The notes beneath the pieces are model-generated. The model was given only the letters and a program-made list of their open reading frames with translations. It was not told where the DNA came from and did no database searches. Shown piece after piece: positions 1-9,566 of a DNA stretch of 64,000 nucleotides. How positions within the stretch are numbered: the stretch's first letter is position 1; every line of letters begins with the position of its first letter. A program made the position numbers and the translations under genes. The stretch comes from Pseudomonadota bacterium. GTDB lineage: Bacteria; Pseudomonadota; Gammaproteobacteria; Burkholderiales; Burkholderiaceae_B. Location: the NCBI GenBank assembly GCA_023389155.1, contig JAEWEV010000008.1:124001-188000 (forward strand), written 5' to 3'.

Positions 1-2927
1 GCGAAGGATGTCATCAGAATCGGGCGAAAGCGCAGGCGAGCTGCTTCGAGCGTTGATTCCACCAAGCCCTTGCCTGATGCATAGGCATCTTTGGCGAACT
101 CGACAATCAGAATCGCGTTCTTCGCCGACAGACCAATGACGGTGATCATTCCCACCTGGAAGTAAATATCGTTTGACATGCCTACCAGTGTGACAAGCCC
201 AACGGTACCCAGCATGCCCAGGGGAACAATGAGTACGGCAGATAGCGGAATCCACCAACTTTCGTACAAGGCCGCAAGTACCAGGAATACCACGGCGAAC
301 GCCAGAGCCAGCATGATGGGAGCCTGGTTACCTGCCTGCACTTCCTGATAGGACAGCCCGCTCCACTCATAACCGATACCGGAAGGCAACTGGCCGATGA
401 GTTTCACGATTTCATCCATGGCTTCACCATTGGCATAACCCGGATTGGCCTGACCCTGAATCGTAATCGAGTCGTAACTGTTATAGCGCTGTACCTGTGT
501 CTCACCCTGTATCCAGTCTAGCGTCACAAAGGACGATAGCGGAACCAGATCTCCATTGGCATTGTGCACCCGCAGTTTCAGGATATCGTCCGGTGCCATA
601 CGCTGTCCTGCCTCGGCCTGAATCCAGACGTTCTGCATCCAGCCTTGGTTCGGGAATTGCCCCAGATAGCTGTTGCCGATAGAGCCTGACAAAACATTGC
701 CGACTTCGGTCATGTCCACACCCAGGGAATAGGCTTTGACTCTATCCACGGTTGCTTTCAGCTGAGGGCCGGGGCCCAATCCCGAAATGCGAACCTGGGA
801 CAGAATTTTGCTCTGGTTCGACAACTGAATAAGCTGATTCGCCGCTTCACGCAATTGTGCCTGCCCCATTCCACCGCGATCCTGCAGTCGCAGGTCAAAA
901 CCGGTAGCGGTACCCAGCGATGGAATCGAGGGTGGCACAATGGAGAGGACCATCGCATCGGGAATCCCGAAAAGCAGCTGACCCGTGGCACGGCCGGCAA
1001 CCGACATGGCGCTATGCTCCGCACCTTTGCGGTCGGAAAACTTCTTAAATGGCGTAAATGCAATCGCGGAGTTCAGACCGGAACCATTGAAACTGAAACC
1101 CTGAACGGTAATGATGTTCTCCACCTCGGGCTGTTTCTTGTAGTACTCTTCGACCTGCTTGATTACGTCTTCCGTCCGTTTGGCAGACACGCCAGCGGGA
1201 AGCTCAATATTCGTGACGGCATACCCCTGGTCTTCCGTTGGCAGGAAGGAGCTCGGAAGCCGCAGGTACAGAAACCCCAGGACGACGACCAGTGCCAGAT
1301 AAATCAGCATCATGCGGCCACCGCGCTTGAGCAGCCCGCCTACGAGACCGGTGTAATTGTTGGTGATTTTGGCAAATGTGCGGTTAAACCAGCCAAAGAA
1401 GCCTTTCTTTTCGTGATGGCCCTTTGGTACCGGTTTCAGCAGCGTGGCGCACATGGCGGGAGTAAATGTTAGCGCCAGGAAAGCCGAGAAGCCGATAGAA
1501 ATGATCATCGCCGCTGCGAACTGGCGATAGATCACGCCGGCAGAGCCGCTCATGAAGAACAGAGGTGCAAAAACGACCATCAGGACCAGTGTGATACCCA
1601 CAATCGCACCGAAAATTTGCGGCATGGCTTTGACCGTCGCCTCTTTGGGCGCCAGCCCCTCTTCGGCCATGATCCGTTCCACGTTCTCCACCACCACAAT
1701 CGCATCATCCACCAGAATACCGATGGCCAGAACCATGGCAAACATGGTAAGCGTATTAATGGAGTAGTCCATATACAGCAGCGTTGCCATTGTCCCCATT
1801 AGCGCCACTGGTACAACAATGGCCGGAATCAGGGTGTAACGTACGTTCTGCAAGAACAGGAACATAACTACAAACACCAGCAGCATCGCTTCGACGAGTG
1901 TGTGCACCACCTGGGTAATGGACGCATCTACATAAGGAGCCGTGTTGTAAGGAATCTTGAACTCGATATTGTCCGGGAAATATCTGGCCAGATTTTCCAT
2001 CTCTGCCTGCACCAGGTTTGACGTTTCCAGAGCGTTGGCATTGGGTGCCAGTGACACGGCAAAGGCCGCAGATGTCTGACCGTTAAGACGTGAACCAAAT
2101 TGGTAGGAATCGGCACCCACTTCGATGCGTGCGACGTCCCGCAGCCTGACCGTGGAACCTCCTGTTGTGGCGCGCAGTACGATATCGCCAAATTCCTTGA
2201 CGGTGCTAAGCTGACCGTTGACGATTACCGTTGCACTGGTTGTCTGGTCGTCGGGCGTAGGCGGAGAACCCAGCGTACCGCCGGTGATCTGCGCATTCTG
2301 AGTCTGCAGCGCGGTTTTGATATCGCTGGTGGTCAGACCGAAGGAGGTCATTTTGTCAGAATCGACCCAAATACGCATGGCACGAGGCGATGCGAAAAGC
2401 TGGAACTCACCGACGCCTTTGATACGAGAGATTGAGTTCTGGATGTTGCGCGTAATGTAATCGCCCAGACCGGAGTCGTCCAGTGAACCATCAGTGGAGG
2501 TCAGCGTCACGATCATGAGGAAACCGGCCGTACTCTTTGAATACGTAATACCCTGCTGTGTCACCGCCTGCGGAAGCTTGGAGTTCACACTCGCAATGCG
2601 GTTCTGAACATCCACCTGCGCCAGATCCGGATCGGTACCTGGCTCAAAAGTGACGTCAATTTTGGCCGCGCCGTAAGAGTCACTGGTGGAGGCGTAATAA
2701 AGCATGCCCTCTGCACCGTTGAGTTCGTTTTCGATCAGACTGGTAACAGATCTGGCGACTTCCTCTGCCCCTGCGCCAGGATAGGTGGCGCGTACGGTAA
2801 TGGTTGGCGGCGCCACCTCTGGATATTGCGAAATTGCCATATTCGGGATGGAGACGACACCCGCAAAGAATATGATAATCGCAATAACCCAGGCGAAAAT
2901 CGGCCGGTTAATGAAAAAATTTGACAT
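1..2927 (-). CDS. acrB: RND multidrug efflux permease, AcrB/MexB type (partial, C-terminus outside window)
   Basis: Inner-membrane proton-driven pump subunit of a tripartite RND exporter (HAE1 family) that extrudes drugs and other amphiphiles. About 975 residues are visible; the family is usually 1030-1060, so only the last helix or two lie beyond position 1. The N-terminus MSNFFINRPIFAWVIAI is typical and the start at 2927 follows the adaptor gene by 9 nt. The proton-relay residues are present: the Asp pair in GILVDDAIVVVEN falls at 407-408, and the Lys in SAKNAILIVEF at about 936. No frameshift is seen. It is co-transcribed with the adaptor at 2937-4217. An outer-membrane factor gene, if linked, would lie outside the window. 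The substrate range cannot be read from sequence. Confidence 0.95.
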   Translation of the reverse strand, partial: MSNFFINRPIFAWVIAIIIFFAGVVSIPNMAISQYPEVAPPTITVRATYPGAGAEEVARSVTSLIENELNGAEGMLYYASTSDSYGAAKIDVTFEPGTDPDLAQVDVQNRIASVNSKLPQAVTQQGITYSKSTAGFLMIVTLTSTDGSLDDSGLGDYITRNIQNSISRIKGVGEFQLFASPRAMRIWVDSDKMTSFGLTTSDIKTALQTQNAQITGGTLGSPPTPDDQTTSATVIVNGQLSTVKEFGDIVLRATTGGSTVRLRDVARIEVGADSYQFGSRLNGQTSAAFAVSLAPNANALETSNLVQAEMENLARYFPDNIEFKIPYNTAPYVDASITQVVHTLVEAMLLVFVVMFLFLQNVRYTLIPAIVVPVALMGTMATLLYMDYSINTLTMFAMVLAIGILVDDAIVVVENVERIMAEEGLAPKEATVKAMPQIFGAIVGITLVLMVVFAPLFFMSGSAGVIYRQFAAAMIISIGFSAFLALTFTPAMCATLLKPVPKGHHEKKGFFGWFNRTFAKITNNYTGLVGGLLKRGGRMMLIYLALVVVLGFLYLRLPSSFLPTEDQGYAVTNIELPAGVSAKRTEDVIKQVEEYYKKQPEVENIITVQGFSFNGSGLNSAIAFTPFKKFSDRKGAEHSAMSVAGRATGQLLFGIPDAMVLSIVPPSIPSLGTATGFDLRLQDRGGMGQAQLREAANQLIQLSNQSKILSQVRISGLGPGPQLKATVDRVKAYSLGVDMTEVGNVLSGSIGNSYLGQFPNQGWMQNVWIQAEAGQRMAPDDILKLRVHNANGDLVPLSSFVTLDWIQGETQVQRYNSYDSITIQGQANPGYANGEAMDEIVKLIGQLPSGIGYEWSGLSYQEVQAGNQAPIMLALAFAVVFLVLAALYESWWIPLSAVLIVPLGMLGTVGLVTLVGMSNDIYFQVGMITVIGLSAKNAILIVEFAKDAYASGKGLVESTLEAARLRFRPILMTSF

Positions 2928-2936
2928 GTTTTATAC

Positions 2937-4217
2937 TCACTGTGCCGGCTTGTCGCCCTGCTGTTCAGGCTTGCTTTCCTGTGTAGAGGCTTCATCCCCC
3001 TGCTCTTCGGATTTTTGCTCCGCGGCAGGATCGGACTGTTGGGCATTGCTGTCGGCTGTCTTGGCTTTTTTCCAGGGCTGCGGTTTGACCGGAGCGCCCG
3101 GGCGAATTTTCTGGAAACCTTCGACAATGACTTCGTCGCCTGCCTTCAGGCCCTTGGTAATAATCGTATCGTTTTTCACTTCACCGCCAGTCTGCACAGT
3201 GACTGCCGACACCTTACCCTCGCGAACAACCATGACCGTACTCAGACCGTCAGTCGAACGTTGAATCGCCTGTGTGGGAATCAGCAGGGCTTTTTCATCT
3301 TTACCCTGCTCCATTTTCACGGTGACGTACATACCTGGGAGGAGCAGCTTGTCAGGGTTGGGAAACGTCGCGCGCAGCGTCACCTGGCCAGTAGAAGGTT
3401 CAACGCTGACGCCGGTAAACAGCAGTTTCCCGTTTTCAGGATATTCGCTGCCGTCTTCCAGCTCAAGCTGCACAAGCGCAGTGTCTTCATCTACCTTGGT
3501 CAGCTGGCCATCAGCCAGTGCTTTGCGCAAACGATACAGTTCCGCTGTAGATTGTGTAAAGTCTACATAGACCGGATCCAGTTGTTGTACATTGGCCATT
3601 TCTGTTGCCTCGGTACCACTGACCAGTGCTCCTTCAGTAACCAGCGCACGGCCGATAATCCCGTCTATGGGAGATTCAACATCGGTGTAGGATAAATTGA
3701 TGCGGGCAGCATCCAGGGCAGCCTTTGCCGAAGCAATTGTCGCATCAGCCTGATTGGCCTGCGCACGAGCGTCATCATATTCCTGACGGCTTACGGCATT
3801 CGATTTGACCAGGGTCGAATAGCGATTGGCCAGCTGGCGCGCGCTACCAGCAGTGGCTTTGGCCTGGTTCAGTGCCGCTTCTGCCTGAGCATATTGAGCT
3901 TTGTAAGTTGCGGGGTCGATGCGAAACAGGACCTGGCCTTTTTTCACTTCCCGGCCCTGCTCAAATTCAATTTTCTGCACGATTCCGTTTACACGCGCCC
4001 GAACCTGGGCATCACGAACCGCGTTCACCCGACCAGGCAGCGTGGTAAAAATTGTTGTGGGCGTTTCAGCGACTTTGACTGTGCTGACGGGAGTGGGCGG
4101 CGGGCCTTGCTGCGCGCCAGCCTGCTGGTCTTCCTTACTACATGCACCAAGCGCAACCAGGCACGACAGCAAAATTGTTGCAGCATAGCGCTTATGTAAA
4201 AAGAGTCTGTTTGTCAT
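2937..4217 (-). CDS. acrA: RND efflux periplasmic adaptor (membrane fusion protein), AcrA/MexA type
   Basis: Periplasmic adaptor joining the RND permease to an outer-membrane channel. 426 residues. The N-terminus is a lipoprotein signal with lipobox LGAC (lipidated Cys26). A barrel-sandwich/lipoyl region follows (VRARVNGIVQKI, then KGQVLFRIDPATY), then a long alpha-hairpin rich in Ala and Gln (about residues 105-170) and the beta-barrel and membrane-proximal domains. The last 45 or so residues are an acidic, Gln/Glu-rich tail (SDPAAEQKSEEQGDE...), longer than in E. coli AcrA. It is the first gene of the pair; acrB starts 9 nt after its stop. No divergent TetR regulator is adjacent, unlike the usual acrR-acrAB layout. 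Confidence 0.94.
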   Translation of the reverse strand: MTNRLFLHKRYAATILLSCLVALGACSKEDQQAGAQQGPPPTPVSTVKVAETPTTIFTTLPGRVNAVRDAQVRARVNGIVQKIEFEQGREVKKGQVLFRIDPATYKAQYAQAEAALNQAKATAGSARQLANRYSTLVKSNAVSRQEYDDARAQANQADATIASAKAALDAARINLSYTDVESPIDGIIGRALVTEGALVSGTEATEMANVQQLDPVYVDFTQSTAELYRLRKALADGQLTKVDEDTALVQLELEDGSEYPENGKLLFTGVSVEPSTGQVTLRATFPNPDKLLLPGMYVTVKMEQGKDEKALLIPTQAIQRSTDGLSTVMVVREGKVSAVTVQTGGEVKNDTIITKGLKAGDEVIVEGFQKIRPGAPVKPQPWKKAKTADSNAQQSDPAAEQKSEEQGDEASTQESKPEQQGDKPAQ

Positions 4218-4285
4218 TGACTGGGTAACCTTGAGAGCGAAGCCTGATCCTGGTGGATAGCTGTTTGAACGGTAGTGAAGAAAAG

Positions 4286-4315
4286 ATTATAACCAGAATA
4301 TAATTGCCTAAGCAA
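4286..4315 (-). promoter_or_regulatory. Probable sigma-70 promoter of acrAB
   Basis: On the minus strand TTGCTT (4310-4315) and a perfect TATAAT (4286-4291) are separated by 18 nt, about 70 nt upstream of the acrA start. The -35 box is weak (three of six), which would suit a regulated promoter. No operator was recognised with confidence. Confidence 0.5.
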
Positions 4316-4329
4316 ATACTTTTTAGTAT

Positions 4330-4353
4330 AAACCCTATATCTTCAGGGTTTTT
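4330..4353. terminator. Short hairpin with T-run between acrA and the ABC operon
   Basis: Arms AAACCCT (4330-4336) and AGGGTTT (4345-4351) enclose an 8-nt loop, and Ts follow on the plus strand. It could stop readthrough from the ABC operon ending at 4647 into acrA, but the T-run is better on the plus strand, where no gene needs it. Low confidence. Confidence 0.3.
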
Positions 4354-4646
4354 CGACCTTTTCAGCAAATTTCGTGAGCAATAAATTCGACAATGTCGCC
4401 ATAAGTAAAGCTACTTGTAGATTTATTGGGGCGGGTACTGCGGTTGACAGCGATGGATAATATGCATGTTGCGGTGGTCGCTGACAAGGTAGAAGCCTGG
4501 TTACAACCGGCGTTTAGTGCAGTCGCTGCCGGCAAATGCGCTTGCGGTACAGGAAATAACGGATAAAAATAACATGCGCCGGCAACTTACGGCCATTTGC
4601 GGACTGAAATCGCTTGAAAACCCGTAAAAATCAGGGCATGGTAGTG
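4354..4646. other. Intergenic stretch with no supported gene
   Basis: Nothing convincing lies between the acrA promoter region and the ABC ATPase stop. A 37-codon open frame starts at 4452 on the plus strand but lacks a ribosome binding site and resembles no family I know. Confidence 0.5.
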
Positions 4647-5441
4647 TCAGTCAAGCAACAACGCATCGTCCGCTATCTGCTCACCACGAACTTTTTCGAA
4701 CATTTGCAGCAGATCCGTAACGCTCATGTTCTTGCGCTGATCACCGGACACATCCAATACCACCTGCCCCTGATGAAGCATAATGGTTCGCTCGCCAATT
4801 TCCAGCGCCTGTTTCATGCTGTGAGTGACCATCATCGTGGTTAATTTCTGCTCAGTCACAATTTTTTCGGTCAACTGCAGTACAAAGTCTGCAGTGCGTG
4901 GATCAAGCGCAGCGGTATGTTCGTCCAGCAATAGGATTTTACTCGGCTGCAGTGCAGCCATCAGAAGGCTGACTGCCTGTCGTTGCCCCCCGGAAAGCAG
5001 GCCGATACGATCCGTCAGCCGGGTTTCCAGTCCTAGCCCGAGAATGGACAGCCGTTCCTGAAACAGATCGCGCAAGTCGCTGCGCAAAGCAGGACGCAAG
5101 CCCCGCGGCTCTCCCCTGCAGTAGGCCAGTGACATATTTTCTTCGATGGTCAGATCTTCGCAGGTTCCGGCCATGGGATCCTGGAAGACGCGCGCGACAT
5201 TGACGGCGCGCTGCCACACGCTTTTTCGCGTGACATCTTCGTTGTTTATATGGATAGACCCGCTGTCGACCAGTAGTTCACCGGACACGGCGTTGAGGAA
5301 GGTCGATTTACCTGCACCGTTGGAACCGATCACGGTAACAAACTGACCTTGCGGGATGGTCAGGGACAAGCCCCGCAACGCACGCGTTTCAATGGGCGTA
5401 TCCGGGTTGAAAGTAATATGCAGATCCTGAGCGTTCAGCAT
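4647..5441 (-). CDS. ABC importer ATP-binding protein (TrpXYZ-like)
   Basis: Cytoplasmic ATPase of an ABC uptake system. 264 residues. Walker A GSNGAGKST is at 39-47, signature LSGGQ at 150-154 and Walker B LLLDEH at 171-176. The DEHTAALD form (His after the catalytic Glu) is what I associate with this subfamily of small ABC importers. It is the last gene of a three-gene minus-strand operon, starting 1 nt after the permease stop, so translation is probably coupled. The substrate is not determined; relatives with this gene set include tryptophan/tyrosine importers of Gram-positive bacteria. Confidence 0.88.
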   Translation of the reverse strand: MLNAQDLHITFNPDTPIETRALRGLSLTIPQGQFVTVIGSNGAGKSTFLNAVSGELLVDSGSIHINNEDVTRKSVWQRAVNVARVFQDPMAGTCEDLTIEENMSLAYCRGEPRGLRPALRSDLRDLFQERLSILGLGLETRLTDRIGLLSGGQRQAVSLLMAALQPSKILLLDEHTAALDPRTADFVLQLTEKIVTEQKLTTMMVTHSMKQALEIGERTIMLHQGQVVLDVSGDQRKNMSVTDLLQMFEKVRGEQIADDALLLD

Positions 5442-5442
5442 G

Positions 5443-6333
5443 TCAGGCCCTCCGTTTGCCGCGCAGCCGGCGACGTAATTTTGGCAATATGAGTGCGACG
5501 GCTACCAGCAACGCTGTGATCAGATTCAGGTCCTGTGCCTTTAGGCCGATGAAATCGCTGTTTAGCGCCAGGGCAATAAAGAAACGATACAGGATGGCGC
5601 CAATGATCACTGCCAGCGTAATCAACAGGAAGCGACGTGCAGGCAGAATACTTTCACCGACAATCACCGCAGCCAGGCCAATAACGATGGTACCAATACC
5701 CATGGAAATGTCCGACCCGCCTTGCGATTGTGCGAACAGCGCACCGCCCAGGCCAACCAGGGCATTGGACAGCGCCATGCCGACCAGCACCATTCGGTCT
5801 GTTGCAATCCCCTGAGCACGTGCCATTCGCAAATTTGAGCCGGTAGAGCGCATGGCCAAACCGGCGCGAGTGGAAAAAAAGGCATCTAAGAGAATTTTGG
5901 CAATCACTACCACTACGCAAAGCAAGACTGGCCGCCAGACGAAATCATCCATGGCAGCAGGTTGCGTCAGCGAAAAGACCGTATCGCTGGTAATGAGGGG
6001 AATATTCGGCCCCCCCATGATGCGCAAGTTAATCGAATACAGCGCAGTCATCATCAGAATACTGGCAAGCAGATCCATGATCCCGAGTTTGACATTGAGC
6101 CACCCCGTGATCATGCCGGCGAAACCACAGACTAGCATGGCGGCAGCGCTTGCCAGAAACGGGTCATAGCCGCTGCTGACCATCAGGGCAGCAACAGCAC
6201 CGCCGGTGGCAAAGGTACCGTCGACAGTCAGGTCGGGAAACCGCAGGACGCGAAAGGAAATGAATACACCCAGCGCAACCAGGCTGTAGATAAAACCGAG
6301 CTCAAGTGCACCGAGGGAAGAAAAAAAGGACAT
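5443..6333 (-). CDS. ABC importer permease (BPD_transp_2 type)
   Basis: Inner-membrane permease of the same ABC system. 296 residues, with about eight to nine hydrophobic segments (for example ALELGFIYSLVALGVFISF near the N-terminus). The stretch RVLRFPDLTVDGTFATGGAV is characteristic of the permeases paired with ABC_sub_bind-family binding proteins. A basic C-terminus (KLRRRLRGKRRA) suggests the end lies in the cytoplasm. It lies between the binding protein and the ATPase, separated from the former by a hairpin at 6359-6383. Confidence 0.88.
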   Translation of the reverse strand: MSFFSSLGALELGFIYSLVALGVFISFRVLRFPDLTVDGTFATGGAVAALMVSSGYDPFLASAAAMLVCGFAGMITGWLNVKLGIMDLLASILMMTALYSINLRIMGGPNIPLITSDTVFSLTQPAAMDDFVWRPVLLCVVVVIAKILLDAFFSTRAGLAMRSTGSNLRMARAQGIATDRMVLVGMALSNALVGLGGALFAQSQGGSDISMGIGTIVIGLAAVIVGESILPARRFLLITLAVIIGAILYRFFIALALNSDFIGLKAQDLNLITALLVAVALILPKLRRRLRGKRRA

Positions 6334-6354
6334 GACGAAATATTCTGATCAAGT

Positions 6355-6383
6355 AAAACAGCCTGAGGTTATCCCTCAGGCTG
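6355..6383 (-). terminator. Hairpin between binding-protein and permease genes
   Basis: A perfect 10-bp stem (CAGCCTGAGG at 6359-6368 with CCTCAGGCTG at 6374-6383, 5-nt loop) is followed on the minus strand by TTTT. It sits in the 69-nt gap after the binding-protein stop. It would act as a leaky terminator or mRNA-stabilising hairpin, giving more binding protein than membrane components. Confidence 0.65.
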
Positions 6384-6402
6384 GTAAAGAGATGGGTCGG
6401 TG

Positions 6403-7374
6403 CTATTTCACTACGACCTTGGCACTCTTGACGAACGCGTCATCAAGCTTGACCCCCTGCTTTTCTGCCGCACCGGGATTGACGTACAGTTCCAGCGTCT
6501 TGCTGGTTTCGGAGGCGATGTTGCCAGGTTTTTCGCCTTTCAGGATACGGGCGACGAGTATACCAGTCTGGTTACCCAAATCCTTGTAATTGATGCCCAG
6601 GGCGGCAATTGCGCCACGCTTGACACTGTCTGTGTCTGAAGCGATAAGCGGGATCTTGGATTCGTTTCCCACCTTGACCAGTGCTTCGTAGGCGGAAACG
6701 ACGTTATTATCGGTATTGGTGTAAATAACGTCAACCTTGCCTGCCAGACTGCGGGCCGCCGAACCCACATCCACAGACCGGGGTGCCGAGGCCTCAACCA
6801 GGGTCATGCCGGATTTAGGCAACAGTTCCTTCAGACGCTTGACAACGACGCTGGAGTTGGCTTCGCCTGGATTGTAGACCATACCGACCCGCTTGGCGTC
6901 GGGAAGGACCTGCTTGATCAGCTCAACCTGCTTTTCAAGGACCAGCTCGTCAGAGACGCCGGTGACGTTGGAACCGGATGCGTCCATGGATTTGACCAGC
7001 TGGGCAGCAACCGGATCTGTCACCGCTGAATAAACGACCGGGATGCTTTTCGTGGCCGCCACGACAGACTGGGCAGAGGGAGTGGCGATGGCAACAATGG
7101 CATCCGGTTTTTCGCCGATAAACTGGCGCGCGATCTGGGAGGCGGTACCGGTATTACCCTGGGCGCTCTGATATTTCCATTTCAGATTTTTGCCTTCTTC
7201 AAAGCCTTCTTTGGCCAGGCCTTCCTTGACACCGTCTCTGACGGCATCCAGCGCCGGATGTTCTACAATGGCCGTAACAGCAACAAATTTATCTGCGGCC
7301 TGCGCAGTACCGACCAGCATTGCGGCTGAAACCAGCGCGGCAGAGAGACTGACGGTAAATATGCCCTTTTGCAT
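6403..7374 (-). CDS. ABC importer substrate-binding protein (ABC_sub_bind / TrpX-like)
   Basis: Periplasmic solute-binding protein. I use ATG 7374 because AGGAG lies 8 nt upstream and the result begins with a clean Sec signal peptide (MQKGIFTVSLSAALVSAAML, cleavage after AQA), giving 323 residues. A GTG-like upstream start would bury the signal. The body fits the ABC_sub_bind (pfam04392) pattern: AVTAIVEHPALDAVRDGVKE near the N-terminus, IPVVYSAVTDPVAA in the middle and VYTNTDNNVVSAYEA later, with the family's two-lobed periplasmic-binding fold. First gene of the three-gene operon. The ligand is unknown; aromatic amino acids are plausible by family. Confidence 0.88.
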   Translation of the reverse strand: MQKGIFTVSLSAALVSAAMLVGTAQAADKFVAVTAIVEHPALDAVRDGVKEGLAKEGFEEGKNLKWKYQSAQGNTGTASQIARQFIGEKPDAIVAIATPSAQSVVAATKSIPVVYSAVTDPVAAQLVKSMDASGSNVTGVSDELVLEKQVELIKQVLPDAKRVGMVYNPGEANSSVVVKRLKELLPKSGMTLVEASAPRSVDVGSAARSLAGKVDVIYTNTDNNVVSAYEALVKVGNESKIPLIASDTDSVKRGAIAALGINYKDLGNQTGILVARILKGEKPGNIASETSKTLELYVNPGAAEKQGVKLDDAFVKSAKVVVK

Positions 7375-7499
7375 AACAACTCCTGAATAACGTAATCCGA
7401 ACCCAGCGATTTTGTCACAGGGCACGCTATATTGCCAGTGGTATTAACGAGAATGTGCGATAGCAGCACGTCTGCGGGCCCAGAATACTCGGCTCGCGA

Positions 7500-8282
7500 T
7501 CAAAACCGGAGCCTGGCGCCAGATAATGCGTTCTCCTTGAGCAGTGTTCTAAGCCATCCGGTGGCAGGCAGCCGGTACAGACTCTGTACCCGCTTCGCAC
7601 GCTGCAGCAGTGCGGCATGCTCAACCTCGAGAGACGGGCCAGTGAATGCGATCACAATCCGGTTCCCGTCTTCCGTTTCCGGGAACAGAAGGACGCGGTC
7701 ATCAAAAGCGCGACGAATATTGCGAATATTTTTGCGAAAGCTGCCGTGGTGTCCGAACAAATTGATTGTTACCACCCCCAGATCGCGACAGACCTGTTGG
7801 CATCCCTGGTAGAACGCAGCAGAGGAACAGACCGGGCCCTGAGCCGTATAATCGTACAGATCCACCATCACAACGCCATAGCGATTCTCGTTCAGCGGAT
7901 CCTGCACCCAGTCGTGCGCGTCCTGATGTTCGACACGACAGGCATCGGTCTGTCTGAGTGCAAAGGCCGATTCACATATTGCCGTGACCTGCGGATTCCA
8001 CTCCACTGTGACAACATTGCTGTCGAAGTAATGCTGGCAAAAACGCGTGAGCGAGCCGGCACCCAGCCCTAAAATGCCAATTGCCCGATCGACGGGCGGT
8101 GCCAGAAAAAGCAGCCACGCCATCATTTGCTGTGTGTACTCGAATTCGAGCTTTTCAGGTCGGGAGACCCGCATGGCGCCCTGAATCCATTCACTATTGA
8201 AATGCAGATAGCGCACGCCCTGCGATTCGGAAATAATCGGATCATCGTAATCCGGGTGCGGCTCCCTTCGGCGTAGCGGCAT
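7500..8282 (-). CDS. Spermidine synthase-like protein (class I methyltransferase fold)
   Basis: A 260-residue cytosolic protein with the polyamine-synthase/methyltransferase fold. The nucleotide-binding loop is ILGLGAGSLTR at 70-80, followed by VVTVEWNPQV (acidic residue of strand 2) and VVMVDLYDY. The N-terminal QGVRYLHFNSEWIQGAM resembles the substrate-side hairpin of SpeE homologues. I start at ATG 8282, 5 nt after the thiolase stop; an in-frame GTG/ATG at 8336 would overlap the thiolase and adds a basic tail. It is too short for classical SpeE (about 285) and lacks a clear adenosylmethionine decarboxylase partner, so true polyamine synthesis is uncertain. Confidence 0.75.
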   Translation of the reverse strand: MPLRRREPHPDYDDPIISESQGVRYLHFNSEWIQGAMRVSRPEKLEFEYTQQMMAWLLFLAPPVDRAIGILGLGAGSLTRFCQHYFDSNVVTVEWNPQVTAICESAFALRQTDACRVEHQDAHDWVQDPLNENRYGVVMVDLYDYTAQGPVCSSAAFYQGCQQVCRDLGVVTINLFGHHGSFRKNIRNIRRAFDDRVLLFPETEDGNRIVIAFTGPSLEVEHAALLQRAKRVQSLYRLPATGWLRTLLKENALSGARLRF

Positions 8283-8287
8283 ACCCG

Positions 8288-9469
8288 TCAGACCCGCTCG
8301 AAAATGGCGGCGATACCTTGCCCGCCTCCGATACACATGGTCACCAGCGCGTAGCGGCCACCAATGCGTTGCAATTCATGCAATGCCTTGACGGTAATAA
8401 TGGCACCTGTTGCGCCAACGGGGTGTCCCAGACCGATGCCGCTGCCGTTGGGATTGACTTTTTCCGGATCAAATCCCAGTTGCTGCGAGACGGCGCAAGC
8501 CTGGGCAGCAAAAGCCTCATTGGCTTCGATCACATCCATGTCTTCGATCTTCAGTCCGGCCTTTGCCAGTGCATTGCGCGAAGCAGGCACAGGACCAATA
8601 CCCATCAGTCGCGGATCGACACCGGCATGGCCGTAAGCCACCAGGCGGGCCAACGGGGTGGCATTGCGCGTTTTAAGCATTTCTGCATTCATGAGTACCA
8701 GGGCACCCGCACCATCGTTGATACCCGAAGCGTTGCCTGCAGTGACAGAGCCTTCTTCCCGGACAAACACGGGCTTGAGGGCAGACAGATTTTCAAGCGT
8801 CACATCGCGCCGAACATGTTCGTCTGTATCAAACACGACTTCGCCCTTTCGGGATTTCATGACAACAGGCACGATTTGATCCTTAAAGTAACCATTGTCA
8901 ATCGCGCGTGCCGCACGCTGATGCGAGAGCAGTGCCAGTTCGTCCTGCTGCTCCCGGGATATGCCATATTCTTTGGCAACATTTTCCGCCGTTACCCCCA
9001 TATGCATTTTTTCGAATGGGTCTGATAGTGCACCGGTCATCATGTCTTGCATCACACTATCACCCATCCTGGCGCCGAACCTATGGGCAGATGAAATATA
9101 GGGTGAGCGGCTCATATTCTCGACTCCGCCAGCAATAGCAATGTTCGCATCTCCAAGAAGCAATGTCTGGGCGGCAGATACAATGGCCTGAAGGCCCGAG
9201 CCGCAAAGGCGATTCACATTGAACGCCGGCGTGCCCTGCGCCACACCGGCTGTGACGGCAGCATAGCGGGACACGTACATGTCGCGCGGTTCCGTATTGA
9301 TAACATGTCCGAGCACGACGTGATCGATGTCTTCGCCCGTGACGCTGGCGCGTTCCATGGCGGCCTTTATTACGGTCGTACCCAATTCACCGGGGCTGAC
9401 ATTTTTCAGACTGCCGCCAAAGCTGCCAATGGCGGTTCGTACACCTGACACCACGAAAACATCGGACAT
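8288..9469 (-). CDS. bktB: Acetyl-CoA C-acyltransferase / beta-ketothiolase, BktB type
   Basis: Thiolase that condenses or cleaves acyl-CoA with acetyl-CoA (3-ketoacyl-CoA). 393 residues, the usual length. The catalytic residues are present: Cys89 in NRLCGSGLQA, His349 in GLGHPVGATGA and Cys379 in MCIGGGQG. The TEPRDMYVSR segment and overall sequence are closer to Ralstonia BktB than to PhaA as I remember them, suggesting broad chain-length use and a possible role in fatty-acid degradation or polyhydroxyalkanoate precursor supply. No phaC or phaB is nearby. The next gene starts 5 nt downstream, so the two probably form an operon. Confidence 0.9.
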   Translation of the reverse strand: MSDVFVVSGVRTAIGSFGGSLKNVSPGELGTTVIKAAMERASVTGEDIDHVVLGHVINTEPRDMYVSRYAAVTAGVAQGTPAFNVNRLCGSGLQAIVSAAQTLLLGDANIAIAGGVENMSRSPYISSAHRFGARMGDSVMQDMMTGALSDPFEKMHMGVTAENVAKEYGISREQQDELALLSHQRAARAIDNGYFKDQIVPVVMKSRKGEVVFDTDEHVRRDVTLENLSALKPVFVREEGSVTAGNASGINDGAGALVLMNAEMLKTRNATPLARLVAYGHAGVDPRLMGIGPVPASRNALAKAGLKIEDMDVIEANEAFAAQACAVSQQLGFDPEKVNPNGSGIGLGHPVGATGAIITVKALHELQRIGGRYALVTMCIGGGQGIAAIFERV

Positions 9470-9566
9470 GATAATTCCTTTTTTTGAATGGAGAGAAGCG
9501 AATGATAACGCATCCGGCTTACAATGGAACCCCGCTGTTTAAGCTCAACGGAAATTCAGGACCGCT

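Noticed and set aside
4452..4565. Small frame between acrA and the ABC operon
   Set aside because: Lacks a ribosome site and any recognisable feature.
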